Below are positions 9,168 through 19,100 of a DNA stretch of 64,000 nucleotides, piece after piece. Positions within the stretch are counted from its first letter, which is position 1; every line of letters begins with the position of its first letter. The translations under genes and the position numbers were made by a program. Below the pieces are notes generated by a model. That model made no database searches, had not been told where the DNA came from, and was given only the letters and a program-made list of their open reading frames with translations. The DNA is from an uncultured Marivita sp. GTDB lineage: Bacteria; Pseudomonadota; Alphaproteobacteria; Rhodobacterales; Rhodobacteraceae. The stretch covers positions 1 to 64,000 of the forward strand of contig NZ_CANKYW010000010.1 of assembly GCF_947488135.1 (NCBI RefSeq), read 5' to 3'.

Positions 9168-9710
9168 GATCATGCTCCTTTTTCATGTCGGTGGCGGCGG
9201 TCGATCCGGCAATGAGTCCCAGAACCGTTGCCGCCAGAAGTCCGTTGCCCAACAGATAGCCGCTATCGCCGGAACCTGAAACACCCACCGCAACACCGTC
9301 GGTCGCGTGTGAAACAAGGCTCCAGCCTCTTTGATCGCACAATATGGCGGTTTGAGCGGTTCGCCAAGGAAGCTGCGTCCAAACGCGTCAATAATGCTCG
9401 TCGGATTTGCTATCAGCGCGAGGCGCGCTTCGGACAAATGGAACAACATCCTCAAAATTTTGGTGGCAACGCTTAAGCGACGCTGATGCTTCTCGTGATA
9501 TTCGGATGACAGCCGGTTCTGGGGCTGGTTTTCGTGCTCGTCAATTGGCCTAATGGGCGGGACAAGCAAGCCCGAAACCCCCGATCATACTGGCAAACAA
9601 CAAAATTCTTTGCCTAAAAAGCAGGCAGCTTGTGAGGCCTTCACGCGTGCTAGATACTGCCGTTTTAAGCATCTCCTTGCACATGGCGGCGCATTGGGCG
9701 ACGCTAGGCC
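9168..9710. other. Divergent intergenic region, gcdH / Anbu operon
   Basis: About 540 bases with no convincing gene. Short reverse-strand frames exist, one ending with a hydrophobic stretch that reads through the gcdH ribosome binding site. Their starts have no binding site and they resemble nothing known. A possible plus-strand promoter is TTGTGA and TAGATA 15 bases apart near 9630-9656; the spacing is short, so support is weak. The rest must hold the promoters for gcdH (minus) and the ATP-grasp operon (plus). Confidence 0.4.
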
Positions 9711-11135
9711 ATGGTTGAAAAAACTGTCTTCGATGAAATGTGGGGTCAGGACGAGCAACTGCGCGCGCCCTATCAGGACTTCCACGCCTGGTTTGACCAG
9801 GAAGACCCCAAGCGATTGCGGGCCAAGAACCGTGAGGCGGAAGACCTGTTTCGCCTCACTGGCATCACCTTCAACGTCTACGGCCGGGCCGAGGCGGAAG
9901 AAAGGTTGATCCCTTTCGACATTATTCCGCGGATCATCTCCGGGTCTGAGTGGGCCAAGCTGTCGCGCGGGATCGAACAACGTGTCCGCGCAATCAACGC
10001 CTTCCTGCATGACATCTATCACACGCAGGAGATCGTGAAGGCGGGACGCATTCCAAAAGAGATGATCTCGCAGAACGAGGCGTTTCTGGACAAGATGATC
10101 GGCGTGGACGTCCCCGGGGGCGTCTATACGCATATCGTCGGGATCGACCTTGTCTGCACCGGGCCGGGCGAATTCTACGTTCTCGAGGACAACGCACGGA
10201 CGCCGTCCGGGGTGAGCTACATGCTCGAAAACCGGGAAACCATGTTGCAGATGTTCCCCGAGCTGTTTTCCAAAAACCGCGTTCAATCTGTCCAGCAGTA
10301 CCCGATCGACTTGCGGCGGTCCCTGGCGGCCTGCGCGCCACGCATGACCGACGGCGATCCGACGGTCGCTGTTCTGACGCCCGGGATCTACAATTCCGCC
10401 TATTTCGAACATGCGTTTCTGGCGGACCAGATGGGCGTCGAGCTGGTCGAGGGGCACGACCTTCGCGTCGTCGATGGCCGTGTCGCGATGCGGACGACGC
10501 GGGGGTACAAGCCGATCGACGTTCTCTATCGTCGCGTTGACGATGATTTCCTCGATCCGCTGAACTTCAATCCGGAAAGCCAGCTTGGTGTGCCGGGGAT
10601 CATGGATGTCTATCGTGCGGGCGGCATCACCATCGCCAATGCGCCGGGAACCGGAATTTCCGACGATAAGGCAATTTACTCCTACATGCCCGACATCGTC
10701 GAATTCTACACCGGCGAGCGGCCGCTTTTGCAGAACGTGCCGACCTGGCGGTGCTCCGAACCGGATGCCTTGGCGTATGTGCTCGACAATCTCGAAGACC
10801 TTGTCGTCAAAGAGGTGCATGGCTCTGGCGGGTACGGGATGCTGATCGGGCCGACTGCGACGAAGAAGGATCTTGCCGCCTTCCGCAGAAAGCTCAAGGC
10901 GCGGCCGAAGAACTACATCGCCCAACCAACGCTGAGCCTGTCGACAGTGCCGATCTTCTCAAAGGCCGGGCTCACTCCGCGTCATGTCGATTTGCGGCCC
11001 TACGTGTTGGTCAGCCCGGATGGGATCAAGATCACCCCCGGAGGTTTGACGCGCGTCGCGCTCAAGAAAGGTTCTCTCGTCGTGAATTCGTCGCAAGGCG
11101 GCGGCACGAAAGACACCTGGGTGCTGGAGGAGTAG
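9711..11135 (+). CDS. Circularly permuted type 2 ATP-grasp protein
   Basis: Protein of 474 residues with the family marks YVLEDNARTPSGVSYMLENR (about 156-175), VLTPGIYNSAYFEHAFLA, GHDLRVVDGRV and, near the C-terminus, VHGSGGYGMLIGP and RPYVLVSPDG. Circularly permuted ATP-grasp enzymes are predicted to form peptide-like amide bonds (amidoligases). The gene heads a tight operon with an alpha-E protein, a transglutaminase-like protein and an Anbu protease. This combination is a recurring bacterial module proposed to make and then cut a peptide tag or modification. The substrate is unknown. Confidence 0.88.
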   Translation: MVEKTVFDEMWGQDEQLRAPYQDFHAWFDQEDPKRLRAKNREAEDLFRLTGITFNVYGRAEAEERLIPFDIIPRIISGSEWAKLSRGIEQRVRAINAFLHDIYHTQEIVKAGRIPKEMISQNEAFLDKMIGVDVPGGVYTHIVGIDLVCTGPGEFYVLEDNARTPSGVSYMLENRETMLQMFPELFSKNRVQSVQQYPIDLRRSLAACAPRMTDGDPTVAVLTPGIYNSAYFEHAFLADQMGVELVEGHDLRVVDGRVAMRTTRGYKPIDVLYRRVDDDFLDPLNFNPESQLGVPGIMDVYRAGGITIANAPGTGISDDKAIYSYMPDIVEFYTGERPLLQNVPTWRCSEPDALAYVLDNLEDLVVKEVHGSGGYGMLIGPTATKKDLAAFRRKLKARPKNYIAQPTLSLSTVPIFSKAGLTPRHVDLRPYVLVSPDGIKITPGGLTRVALKKGSLVVNSSQGGGTKDTWVLEE

Positions 11136-11139
11136 AGAC

Positions 11140-12084
11140 ATGCTGGGAAAAACCGCAAATGGCCTCTACTGGATGTATCGCTACATGGAGCGGGCCGAAA
11201 ACACAGCGCGGCTGATCGAAACCGGACAGCGCATCGCGTTGACCCGGTTGAACCAGACCGACGATGAATGGGCCTCAGTCCTGCAATCGGCTGATTGCCT
11301 TGGGGGGTTCAAGGCCGAGCACGACGAGATGTCCCGCGATCTTGCCGTCGACTGGATGTTGCGCAGCAAGGACAACCCATCCTCGATCATCTCGAGCGTC
11401 AATGCCGCACGACAGAACGCACGACTGGTGCGGACCGCAATCACCGGCGACGTCTGGGAGGCCATCAACTCGGCGTATATGTCGCTGAAAAAGGCTCTGG
11501 CGCGCAAGGTGTCCGAACGGGACCTGCCGTCGGTCCTGCGCCTGATCCGGCATCACGCCGCTTTGGTACGGGGCGTCACGCACGGCACGATGCTGCGCAA
11601 CGAAATCTACGACTTTGCACGGCTCGGGACATTTCTGGAACGCGCCGACAACACTGCGCGGATCCTCGACGTGAAGTACTACGTGCTTTTGCCCTCGGCC
11701 CGTTCGGTCGGCACGTCGCTGGACAATGTGCAATGGGAGACGATCCTGCGATCCGTGTCCGCGCGTGGTGGGTTCCGAATGGAATACGGGGCCGGTGGCG
11801 GACCGCGAGAGATCGCGGATTTTCTGATCCTCGACAAACGCATGCCGCGCTCGCTGGCCTTTTGTGTCAGCAAGCTGTGCGACAACCTCGGTTATCTTGC
11901 CGATGAGGGCGGCGATGCTGGTTTGCCGTCGCGTCAGAAGGTCGGCGCGTTGGAGAACGGGCTGCTTTCCAAGACCATTGATGATATCTTCGATCATGGC
12001 TTGCATGAATTCCTTCAGGACACGTTGAAGGAAATCACAAGCATTTCTCGACAGATCGAAGAGGATTTCCGGTTCTATGCCTAG
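11140..12084 (+). CDS. Alpha-E domain protein
   Basis: All-helical protein of 314 residues of the bacterial alpha-E family. Marks are the start LGKTANGLYWMYRYMERAENTARLIE and a second ERADNTARILDVKYY block near residues 167-181, which repeats the first helix pattern. The family nearly always occurs next to circularly permuted ATP-grasp proteins and is thought to assist or couple them. It lies four bases after the ATP-grasp gene and has a good ribosome binding site, GGAGGAG. Its biochemical activity is not established. Confidence 0.88.
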   Translation: MLGKTANGLYWMYRYMERAENTARLIETGQRIALTRLNQTDDEWASVLQSADCLGGFKAEHDEMSRDLAVDWMLRSKDNPSSIISSVNAARQNARLVRTAITGDVWEAINSAYMSLKKALARKVSERDLPSVLRLIRHHAALVRGVTHGTMLRNEIYDFARLGTFLERADNTARILDVKYYVLLPSARSVGTSLDNVQWETILRSVSARGGFRMEYGAGGGPREIADFLILDKRMPRSLAFCVSKLCDNLGYLADEGGDAGLPSRQKVGALENGLLSKTIDDIFDHGLHEFLQDTLKEITSISRQIEEDFRFYA

Positions 12085-12105
12085 ATTTCATCCTGATCGC
12101 AGCTC

Positions 12106-12903
12106 ATGCGTCTGAAAATCGAACACACCACGACGTACAGCTTTGACGCGCCTGTCATCTACGGCTTGCAGCAGCTTAGAAAGACGCCGAAAAGCTCGTA
12201 CAACCAATCGGTTGTCCGATGGGAGACCCGCATCGACGGTGGCCGCAAAGAGGTGGAGTTCGAGGACCAACACCACAATACAACCGAACTGATCAGCTTC
12301 GATCCCAACACGACCGACCTATCCGTCACCAGCGAAGGCGAAGTCGAGATCACCGACAATGCGGGGATCCTGGGCCCGCATCATGGGCCTGCGCCGCTCT
12401 GGCTTTACGACATGACCACGCCGCGGACGGAGCCCGGCGCCGGAACCCGTGCGTTGATCAAGGACATGACCGGACAGCCGGGGATCCCCGAACTTCATGC
12501 ACTGTCTGATCGCATCAGGTCCGTCGTGCCCTACACCCTTGGCGCGTCCGAGCCGGACTGGAGCGCGGAAGACGCGATCGCCGCAGGCGAGGGCGTTTGC
12601 CAGGACCACACGCATATCTTCATCGCCTGCGCCCGGGCGCTGAATATACCGGCGCGGTACGTGAGCGGCTATCTCATGCTCAACGAGACGACGACACAGG
12701 ACGCGATGCACGCATGGGCCGAGGCGCATGTCGATGGCCTGGGGTGGGTCGGCTTCGACGTGTCCAACGGTGTCTCGCCGGATACACGTTACGTCCGAGT
12801 TGCGACGGGGCTGGACTATTCCGATGCAGCACCGATATCTGGAACACGGATCGGCGGCGCCAACGAGGAGTTGCAAGTCCGCATCTACGTGACTCAGCAA
12901 TAA
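12106..12903 (+). CDS. Transglutaminase-like cysteine peptidase family protein
   Basis: Protein of 265 residues. The N-terminal all-beta domain starts MRLKIEHTTTYSFDAPV, and the transglutaminase core carries the catalytic triad: Cys in GEGVCQDHTHIF, His in DAMHAWAEAHV and Asp in VGFDVSNG. These bacterial proteins are predicted peptidases or amide-transferring enzymes. Position between alpha-E and Anbu fits the known module, where it would cleave or exchange amide bonds made by the ATP-grasp partner. Confidence 0.88.
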   Translation: MRLKIEHTTTYSFDAPVIYGLQQLRKTPKSSYNQSVVRWETRIDGGRKEVEFEDQHHNTTELISFDPNTTDLSVTSEGEVEITDNAGILGPHHGPAPLWLYDMTTPRTEPGAGTRALIKDMTGQPGIPELHALSDRIRSVVPYTLGASEPDWSAEDAIAAGEGVCQDHTHIFIACARALNIPARYVSGYLMLNETTTQDAMHAWAEAHVDGLGWVGFDVSNGVSPDTRYVRVATGLDYSDAAPISGTRIGGANEELQVRIYVTQQ

Positions 12904-12913
12904 AGGCGTCTCA

Positions 12914-13654
12914 GTGACATACTGCGTTGGAATGATGCTGCGCAAAGGGTTGGTGTTCATGTCCGACACCCGCACCAACGCAGGTTTGGACAATATCTCG
13001 ACCTTCAAGAAGATGACGATCTGGGAAGAACCCGGAGAGCGTGTCATCACCCTGATGTCGGCGGGAAACCTCGCGACGACTCAGGCGGTTGTCAGCCTTC
13101 TGGACGAACGCAGCAAGCTGCCCGAGGATCGCACGTCGTCGCTCATGATGGCGCCATCGATGTTCCAGGCGGCCTGCATGGTCGGAGACACCCTGCGCGA
13201 AGTCATCAAGAACCTGACCGAGGGCGGCCAGCGCGCCGATAGCGGTTTCGAGGCGACGCTGATCCTTGGCGGCCAGATCGCGGGAAGCGATCCGCGCCTG
13301 TTCCTGATCTATCCCGAAGGCAATTTCATCGAAGCCGGTGACGACACGCCGTTCTTTCAGATTGGCGAGATCAAGTACGGTCGTCCGATCCTCGTGCGTG
13401 CTTACGATCCCGACCTGTCCTTTTCCAGCGCCCTCAAGCTCTTGCTGGTCAGCTTTGACTCCACGCTGAAGGCAAATCTCTCTGTCGGAGCGCCGCTCGA
13501 TTATTTCTGCTACGAGACCGACAGTCTCCAGAAGACCCATGTCGGCCGGGTCGAGGCGGACAATACCGAGTTCCAGACGATCTCGACTCAATGGGGCAAT
13601 GCGCTTAAGCAGGCGCTCGATACCTTGCCGGACGTCAACTTGCTTCCGGATTGA
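12914..13654 (+). CDS. Proteasome-type protease, Anbu family
   Basis: Protein of 246 residues starting at GTG. After removal of Met1 the N-terminal nucleophile would be Thr2 (TYCVGMMLRKGLVFMSDTRT), as expected for the Ntn-hydrolase fold of Anbu, the ancestral proteasome beta-like subunit. Further marks are the DTRTNAG segment and LILGGQIAGSDPRLFLIYPEGN. Anbu assembles into open helical or ring-like oligomers without proteasome ATPases. It is encoded ten bases after the transglutaminase gene and completes the four-gene module. The physiological substrate is unknown. Confidence 0.88.
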   Translation: MTYCVGMMLRKGLVFMSDTRTNAGLDNISTFKKMTIWEEPGERVITLMSAGNLATTQAVVSLLDERSKLPEDRTSSLMMAPSMFQAACMVGDTLREVIKNLTEGGQRADSGFEATLILGGQIAGSDPRLFLIYPEGNFIEAGDDTPFFQIGEIKYGRPILVRAYDPDLSFSSALKLLLVSFDSTLKANLSVGAPLDYFCYETDSLQKTHVGRVEADNTEFQTISTQWGNALKQALDTLPDVNLLPD

Positions 13655-13677
13655 TCGAAGAACGGAAAGGCAGACGT

Positions 13678-14631
13678 ATGACCGCAAAGCCCGTAATCTG
13701 CGTTGGTGGCGAAAACCTGATCGACCATGTGACCCGCGATGGTGACGTTTCGGCCCTTGCGGGCGGCTCGCCGTTCAATGTTGCCATGGCCTTGGGACGG
13801 CAGAATGCGGATGTGCATTACCTGACGCCGATCTCGACCGACAGCTGGGGCGATACTCTGGCGGATACGCTTACCGCTTCCGGTGTCGCCCTTGATGGCG
13901 GCCGAGTGGATGCGCCCACGACCATCGCGCGGGTCACGGTCACTGCGGGCATTCCGTCCTATACGTTCGAACGCGACGGCACGGCGGAACGGCAGGTCTC
14001 GGCAGAGTCTTTGCGCGCCGCGATGCCCGACGAAACAGCCGCGCTTCACACAGGCTCGCTTGCCCTGACCGACGGGCCGGATGCCGATGCGTGGGAGCAC
14101 ACCTGTAAGACCGCCTATGACAGCGGCGTTCTCGTGTCGCTGGATCCTAATGTTCGCCTGTCCGTCATAACGGACCCCGACGCGTACCGTGCCCGGATCC
14201 TGCGGATGATGGCGTCCACGCATCTCCTCAAGCTCAGCGACGAGGATTTGGAGGGACTTTATCCGAATATGTCGCAACAAAAAGCGCTGGACCAAGTGCG
14301 GGCATCCACGTCGGCCTCCCTTGTCGTGATGACCAAGGGGCCGGACGGTGCGGTTGCATGGAAAGGTGATACGCTGGTCGAAATACCCGCCCCTCCGGTG
14401 CCTGGCCTCGTCGATACGGTTGGCGCAGGTGACACGTTCATGGCAACGCTGCTTGCCGGGCTTGCGCGCGTCAACGCCCTATCGCCCGAAGCGTTGTCCC
14501 GTCTCGACAAGTCCGACATCGAAGGTTTGATCCGCCGCGCCGGTATGGCCGCCGCGATCAACTGTAGCCGGGCCGGGTGTAACCCGCCGACAGTGAAAGA
14601 ACTGGACGCAGCGCTGGATAGATCGGTCTGA
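13678..14631 (+). CDS. PfkB-family sugar kinase (fructokinase-like)
   Basis: Ribokinase-family kinase of 317 residues. The ATG at 13678 is preceded by GGAAAGG, so the longer upstream frame is not used. Marks are the N-terminal GGENLIDHV and GGSPFNVAMALGRQN sugar-binding motif, and the C-terminal DTVGAGDTFMATLLAG with the catalytic Asp in the anion hole. It is separated by three bases from a transaldolase-like gene and follows Anbu by 23 bases. Fructokinase is the best guess; the substrate cannot be read from sequence. Confidence 0.8.
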   Translation: MTAKPVICVGGENLIDHVTRDGDVSALAGGSPFNVAMALGRQNADVHYLTPISTDSWGDTLADTLTASGVALDGGRVDAPTTIARVTVTAGIPSYTFERDGTAERQVSAESLRAAMPDETAALHTGSLALTDGPDADAWEHTCKTAYDSGVLVSLDPNVRLSVITDPDAYRARILRMMASTHLLKLSDEDLEGLYPNMSQQKALDQVRASTSASLVVMTKGPDGAVAWKGDTLVEIPAPPVPGLVDTVGAGDTFMATLLAGLARVNALSPEALSRLDKSDIEGLIRRAGMAAAINCSRAGCNPPTVKELDAALDRSV

Positions 14632-14634
14632 GGC

Positions 14635-15294
14635 GTGGACCTCTACCTTGACAGCGCGGATGAGGCCGATTGGGAAGACCTCATGCCCGCGGGGCTGTTT
14701 CGCGGCATCACCACCAACCCACTTCTCGCTCAGCGTGCTGGCTTGACCTACCCAACCATCGACTGGGCGGCCAAGGCCCGCCGCGCGCGTGGTCTCGGTG
14801 CTCAAGAGCTTCACGCACAGGTGTTCGGACCGACCGAAGGCTATGTCGACTGGGCCGGGACGCTCTACGAGGCGGGAAAAGCGGCAGGTCTAAAAGCGGT
14901 GGTGAAGATCCCGATGACGCCAGAGGCCCTGCGCATGGTTCCGCAGATCAAAGACCTGGGCGGCGCCATCCTTTTGACGGCGGTCTATCATCCGAAACAG
15001 GCCATCGTCGCCAAGGCTCTGGGCGCGGATTTCCTCGCGCCGTATTTCGGGCGGATGGCGGAAGCCGGCCGTCCGGCGTTGGACATGCTCGAGCAGATGC
15101 ATGTCATCACCGCAGGACGGCCTCGGATCTTGGTCGCGTCACTGCGCGATGCGGATCAGGTCGTCGCATTGGCGCATCGCGGGCTCGACTGCTTTACCCT
15201 GTCACCTGCAATAGCCCGCTCGCTTTTGTCAGACCCGCTGACCGAAGAGGCCACGGCCGCGTTCGAGGCCGCCACGACCGCGTCAGAGCGATAA
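14635..15294 (+). CDS. Transaldolase-like / fructose-6-phosphate aldolase family protein
   Basis: Small TIM-barrel protein of 219 residues (about the TalC/Fsa length) with a GTG start. Marks are MDLYLDSADEADWEDL at the start, ITTNPLLAQ, and the Schiff-base Lys in VVKIPMTPEAL (about residue 89). The family exchanges or cleaves C3 units from fructose 6-phosphate or sedoheptulose 7-phosphate. It directly follows a PfkB-type sugar kinase, so the two may form a small sugar-phosphate branch. Sequence alone does not separate transaldolase from aldolase function. Confidence 0.75.
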   Translation: MDLYLDSADEADWEDLMPAGLFRGITTNPLLAQRAGLTYPTIDWAAKARRARGLGAQELHAQVFGPTEGYVDWAGTLYEAGKAAGLKAVVKIPMTPEALRMVPQIKDLGGAILLTAVYHPKQAIVAKALGADFLAPYFGRMAEAGRPALDMLEQMHVITAGRPRILVASLRDADQVVALAHRGLDCFTLSPAIARSLLSDPLTEEATAAFEAATTASER

Positions 15295-15585
15295 ACGTCG
15301 TTCCCGCGCGCCGCCCCGTCTGCGGGGTTTCGGCAAAGCGAGATCAAGTGGTCGAAGCGGATGATCCAGCGAGGCTTTCAGGAGCCTGCAAAACTCTTCG
15401 ACAGCAGGGTCAGTGTTTCGAAACGGTGCGGCCGCCATGTAGGCGCAGGTTGCTTCCGTAAGGTAGCAAGCGTTTGCGGAAAGCCCGCCCAGCCATTGCA
15501 TATACCCCAGCTGTCCGATTTCGCGCGCCCGCTCAGGTGTGCGGGGATTGACCTGAAGCTGGGTCAGGGTTCTTTCGATCGACAT
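15283..15585 (-). CDS. Orphan 100-residue protein under B12 riboswitch
   Basis: Not a family I can name. It encodes 100 residues, mostly helical, with the core GQLGYMQWLGGLSANACYLTEA and a basic tail PKPRRRGGARERR. The start is supported by GGAGGG eight bases before the ATG. It is the first and only gene downstream of a well-formed cobalamin riboswitch on the same strand, about 117 bases from the aptamer. Its expression is therefore expected to drop when adenosylcobalamin is plentiful. It ends by overlapping 12 bases of the convergent transaldolase-like gene. A role in B12 uptake or a B12-independent bypass is inferred from regulation only. Confidence 0.65.
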   Translation of the reverse strand: MSIERTLTQLQVNPRTPERAREIGQLGYMQWLGGLSANACYLTEATCAYMAAAPFRNTDPAVEEFCRLLKASLDHPLRPLDLALPKPRRRGGARERRLSL

Positions 15586-15701
15586 ATATAGCGCCCTCCG
15601 CGCTAGGGCGGATACACAGAGGTCGCGTTCACGTCGTGCGCAAGAGATGCGCCGTGCAGAAGGACCTCCGGTGCACCCCGCCCGGGTTCAGTTCACGTGT
15701 G

Positions 15702-15862
15702 ATGGCAGGTCTCCTGACTCGCGGGTCATCGTGCGGCTCGCACCTTCCCAGGCTTTTCGGCCCAGTGGTCTTGCGCGAAACACTCACCGCTCACAGTTGC
15801 GGGGGCAGTCACGGGTTTGCACCGTATTCCCTATTGGGCCGACGCTTTTGACGCCGACCACC
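15702..15862 (-). ncRNA. Cobalamin (adenosylcobalamin) riboswitch
   Basis: Read on the minus strand, this stretch contains the hallmark blocks in order: GGGAATACGGTGCAAACCCG, the CCCCCGCAACTGTGAGC core, a GACCACTG block, TGGGAAGGTG, and GAGTCAGGAGACCTGCC (the B12 box, 15704-15716 on the plus strand). The order and spacing match the cobalamin riboswitch class. It faces the orphan 100-residue gene. Downstream sequence contains GTGCAC-and-TGCAC arms flanking an AGGTCC stretch, which could form part of the expression platform. The precise 5' end is approximate. Confidence 0.92.
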
Positions 15863-16124
15863 ATCGCGAAAACTGTCACAGAAGCCGTGATTCCAATCAA
15901 TCCATTTTCCGAAACTGCGTCGAATTGGATGTAACCCGGGATGCAGGAAAAGGTTTGTTAAGACCTCGGTGCCAAAACAGGACATCCGTAGGGCAGGTCG
16001 GCCCAGAATGACCTCAAAGGTAAACAAATCGATGACGGCAGCTTTGACGATCCTTCAGCTTTATCGCTTCCTGATCTCGTTGGTCAGGGCCGCCGCTTTT
16101 GGCGTGACGGCCCTGATCAGGGGC
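15863..16124. other. Spacer upstream of the riboswitch with a terminator-like hairpin
   Basis: Contains the promoter that must drive the riboswitch transcript (minus strand), though no clear -35/-10 pair was fixed. At 16084-16116 there is an inverted repeat TCAGGGCCG / CGGCCCTGA that probably ends the large glycosidase-like gene on the minus strand. It lacks a T-run. No gene was recognised. Confidence 0.45.
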
Positions 16125-19100
16125 TCAGAGCGCGAACGGATCGTCCGTGATCCCGACCAATTGCAGCAGGAACCCATCCTCCGATCCATCCAGAATGTCG
16201 GCATGAATTCCATCGCTTTGCGCGATGCCGGCCTGCAAACTGGCGTCCGATCCATCGAAACCTGCCATGATCATGTTGGCGTCCGCGACGTCGGACATGC
16301 CGCGCGTGATTGCGAAATGACCTCCAAGAAGCACTTTGTTCTCCAGGTAGGCGGCATCCGCAGGTCCACCCGTGTCCGCTTTCGCTCCCGCGATAACCGC
16401 CTGGATGAATGTCGGCGGTGTGACACCGCTGTCGCTCTCAAGTTGGTCGAGCCAGTAGGCCAGACCTTCGGCATCCGGCGCACGCCCGAGCACGTTTTGA
16501 TAAACGGCCGTGACGAAAGACGGCAGGTCGTCAAGGCTTCCGTACATCGCCCGGGTTTCCGGCTGGTCAAAGAAATGGGCCGCGATCTCACGGAGGCTCA
16601 TTCCGCCCGCCATCTGATCGCCCCAGTAGAACAGCCCGATGGCATCCGGCGCACGATTGAAATAGGCGATATACAATTCGGTCAGCGCCGCCATCGATCC
16701 ACCATCGAGATCGGCCATACCATCGAGCATCTCGATCGACATCCCTTCACTGCCGAAAGGAGCGACCTCGTTGTCGAAGTCCAGCCATTCAAAGTTTCGC
16801 AGACTGATGGAACCGGTGTCTCCTGCGCGATCTTCAACGACCACCAGACCGGACGAAAATCCGACGGTGTACGTTGCCTGATCCCCGGAGAGAACGAACG
16901 TATCCGTGCCGCCACGACCGTCGATTGTCCCACTGGACCCGTCGCTAGTGATCCGGTCGTCTCCATTGGTGGCAACTCCGGTTTCGTCGTCCGGATCTCT
17001 GGACGATGATGGCTGTCCGGAACCGCTGCCTGACTGTTCGATGAAGGGATTGACGATGGGTTCAGGCAAACCCGAGACGATCTCTTCCGAGATCCAGTCA
17101 ACGATCGCATCGAAATTCGCGGCGACATCGGGATGGATCGTGCCTGGCAAAGATACATCCCGCGGCGGGGCGCTGCCGAACACGGTTGTGTAGTGGATCA
17201 TCGACGCCAGGAAATAGAGCGTCGGTGTCCCATGCGGGCCGTCGTCCAGATACAGGTCGCTCGGTTGGAGCCGACCGAGGCCGACACTGGGATCGTCGAG
17301 CATCAAGGCAATCTGGGGCCCGGCGCTGATCAGCCTCACGTCAAGGTCCGGACGTTCAGACCGGATGATTTCAGTCAGTGAGACCCACCAGTCGTGCCAG
17401 TCGCCCATCATGTAGGATTGCCAAGCGGCGAATTCGGCTTCGGACGGGGGGAAGCTGGAAATGAATCCCTCCATTTCGGGCCAGGTTTCGTAGATGTTGA
17501 TCGCCGCACCGGGGGCGCGCGCCTCGGCCCAGTCAATGATCCGAAGCGCGGATGCGGCCGGGGACGTGGTCGGATCGATCCAATAGGGGCTGTCCGGCGA
17601 TTGATCCTGAACGAAATTCACGGGCGAAATCGTGATCTGGTTGAACCCGGCAGAGGAAAATCCGTGTCCGGAGTCGGGATCCCATGCCTCGTCAACGGTC
17701 GGCAAGGTTACGTGCGGATTCGGAGGCAAGTTGTCATGCTGTGTCAGCATTCCGGTTTGCATGGCCACGGCGTAGGAGTGGCCGGCCTCCTCTGCCATCA
17801 TGCTAACCCAATGTGCCACTGAGAGTTCGGGATTGCCGACGGCCCAGACAAAAAGATCATTTCCGAACACGTACTCCCGCACGTTATCAGTCTGGGTGAG
17901 AGGCAGGGTTGTCTCAGGCCGCGGTTCGGGGTTGGGATTCGGTTCTGGCTCGGGATCAGGTTCCGAAACCGGATCGGTCGACGGCTCGGGATCCGGTGTT
18001 ACACCAAAATCTGTTGGGACCGATGCCCAGGTTCCGTCTTTCATATGCTCGGGGGCCGGATGGCTTTGCATGAAATCGACCACGGCGTCATGGCGCGCTG
18101 TGGAGTCTTCCAGATGACGAAGTGATCCCCAGCTTCCCCACTGGTTCGGTTCGGAAACGTCGACGAACGCGTTGACAAGCGTCCCGCCGGCGGCTTCCCA
18201 TCCCGCCAGCAACTCGGTGTAGAGCTGACCCATGCCCTCGGAATAATTCAGGTGGGTGAAAAACTCCGTGAGCAGGTCATTATTTACCCATTGTCCAATC
18301 CCGACCACATGTGTGCCGCCCTCGTACATAACGAGGTCCAGCCCGTGCGCATCGGCGACTGACTTGTGGTATCGGAAAAGCTCGAAAAGCCCCTGTAGGG
18401 AATCTTCGCCGTTTCCGGTGATCGACCCGTCCCGCAACTCCCGAACGGCGAGGTCCTCGGCCAGATCGAAGCGGTGCTGTGCCACATATGCCGACGCCGC
18501 CGATCCGCTGAGACCTTGCGCCGCCGCATCCTGACGCGCTTGCGCCTCGCTGCGCGAAATCCATTCGAGCACAGTTCCGGCTTTGGCATCGGTGCCGAGG
18601 CTGTTCCCGAAATATCCCGTGATCGCATAGGTATCGAATGACAGATAAGGCGCCGCATTCGCCGCGCTTTGCGCCTGCCACGCGGGTGCATCGAAAATCG
18701 CGTCCTCGAGACCGGGCCAATAGGTGTGCGTCGAGATTACCTTGACCAGTTGATCCTCGGATCCGGCGTAAACCTGATCCAGGATCCGGGCCATTTCGGC
18801 AGAGCGGGCGCCGTATTCCTGCACCCACCCATCGCCGAGGTCCTGGCCGAACCGTGCGCGCGCCGCTTCGGCCGCATCCTGCGCTTGATCGAACATCCAG
18901 TTCCAAACCTCGTTGGACAGTTCGATATGCGCACGCAGGTCCGGATTGAGATTGTCGCGGACATATGTCGCGAATTGCCGAATGAAATTCGCGTCGGCGT
19001 CCCACGGAATATTGATCCAGGGTTCCGTCCCAGTGGCATTGGCGAGGTCGATGATAACTTCGATCGGAACGCCACCGTGATAGGTGTAATGGCCCTCCAT

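Noticed and set aside
9160-9342. Reverse-strand 60-residue frame with a hydrophobic stretch just upstream of gcdH
   Set aside because: It reads through the gcdH ribosome binding site, its start lacks a binding site, and it matches nothing known.
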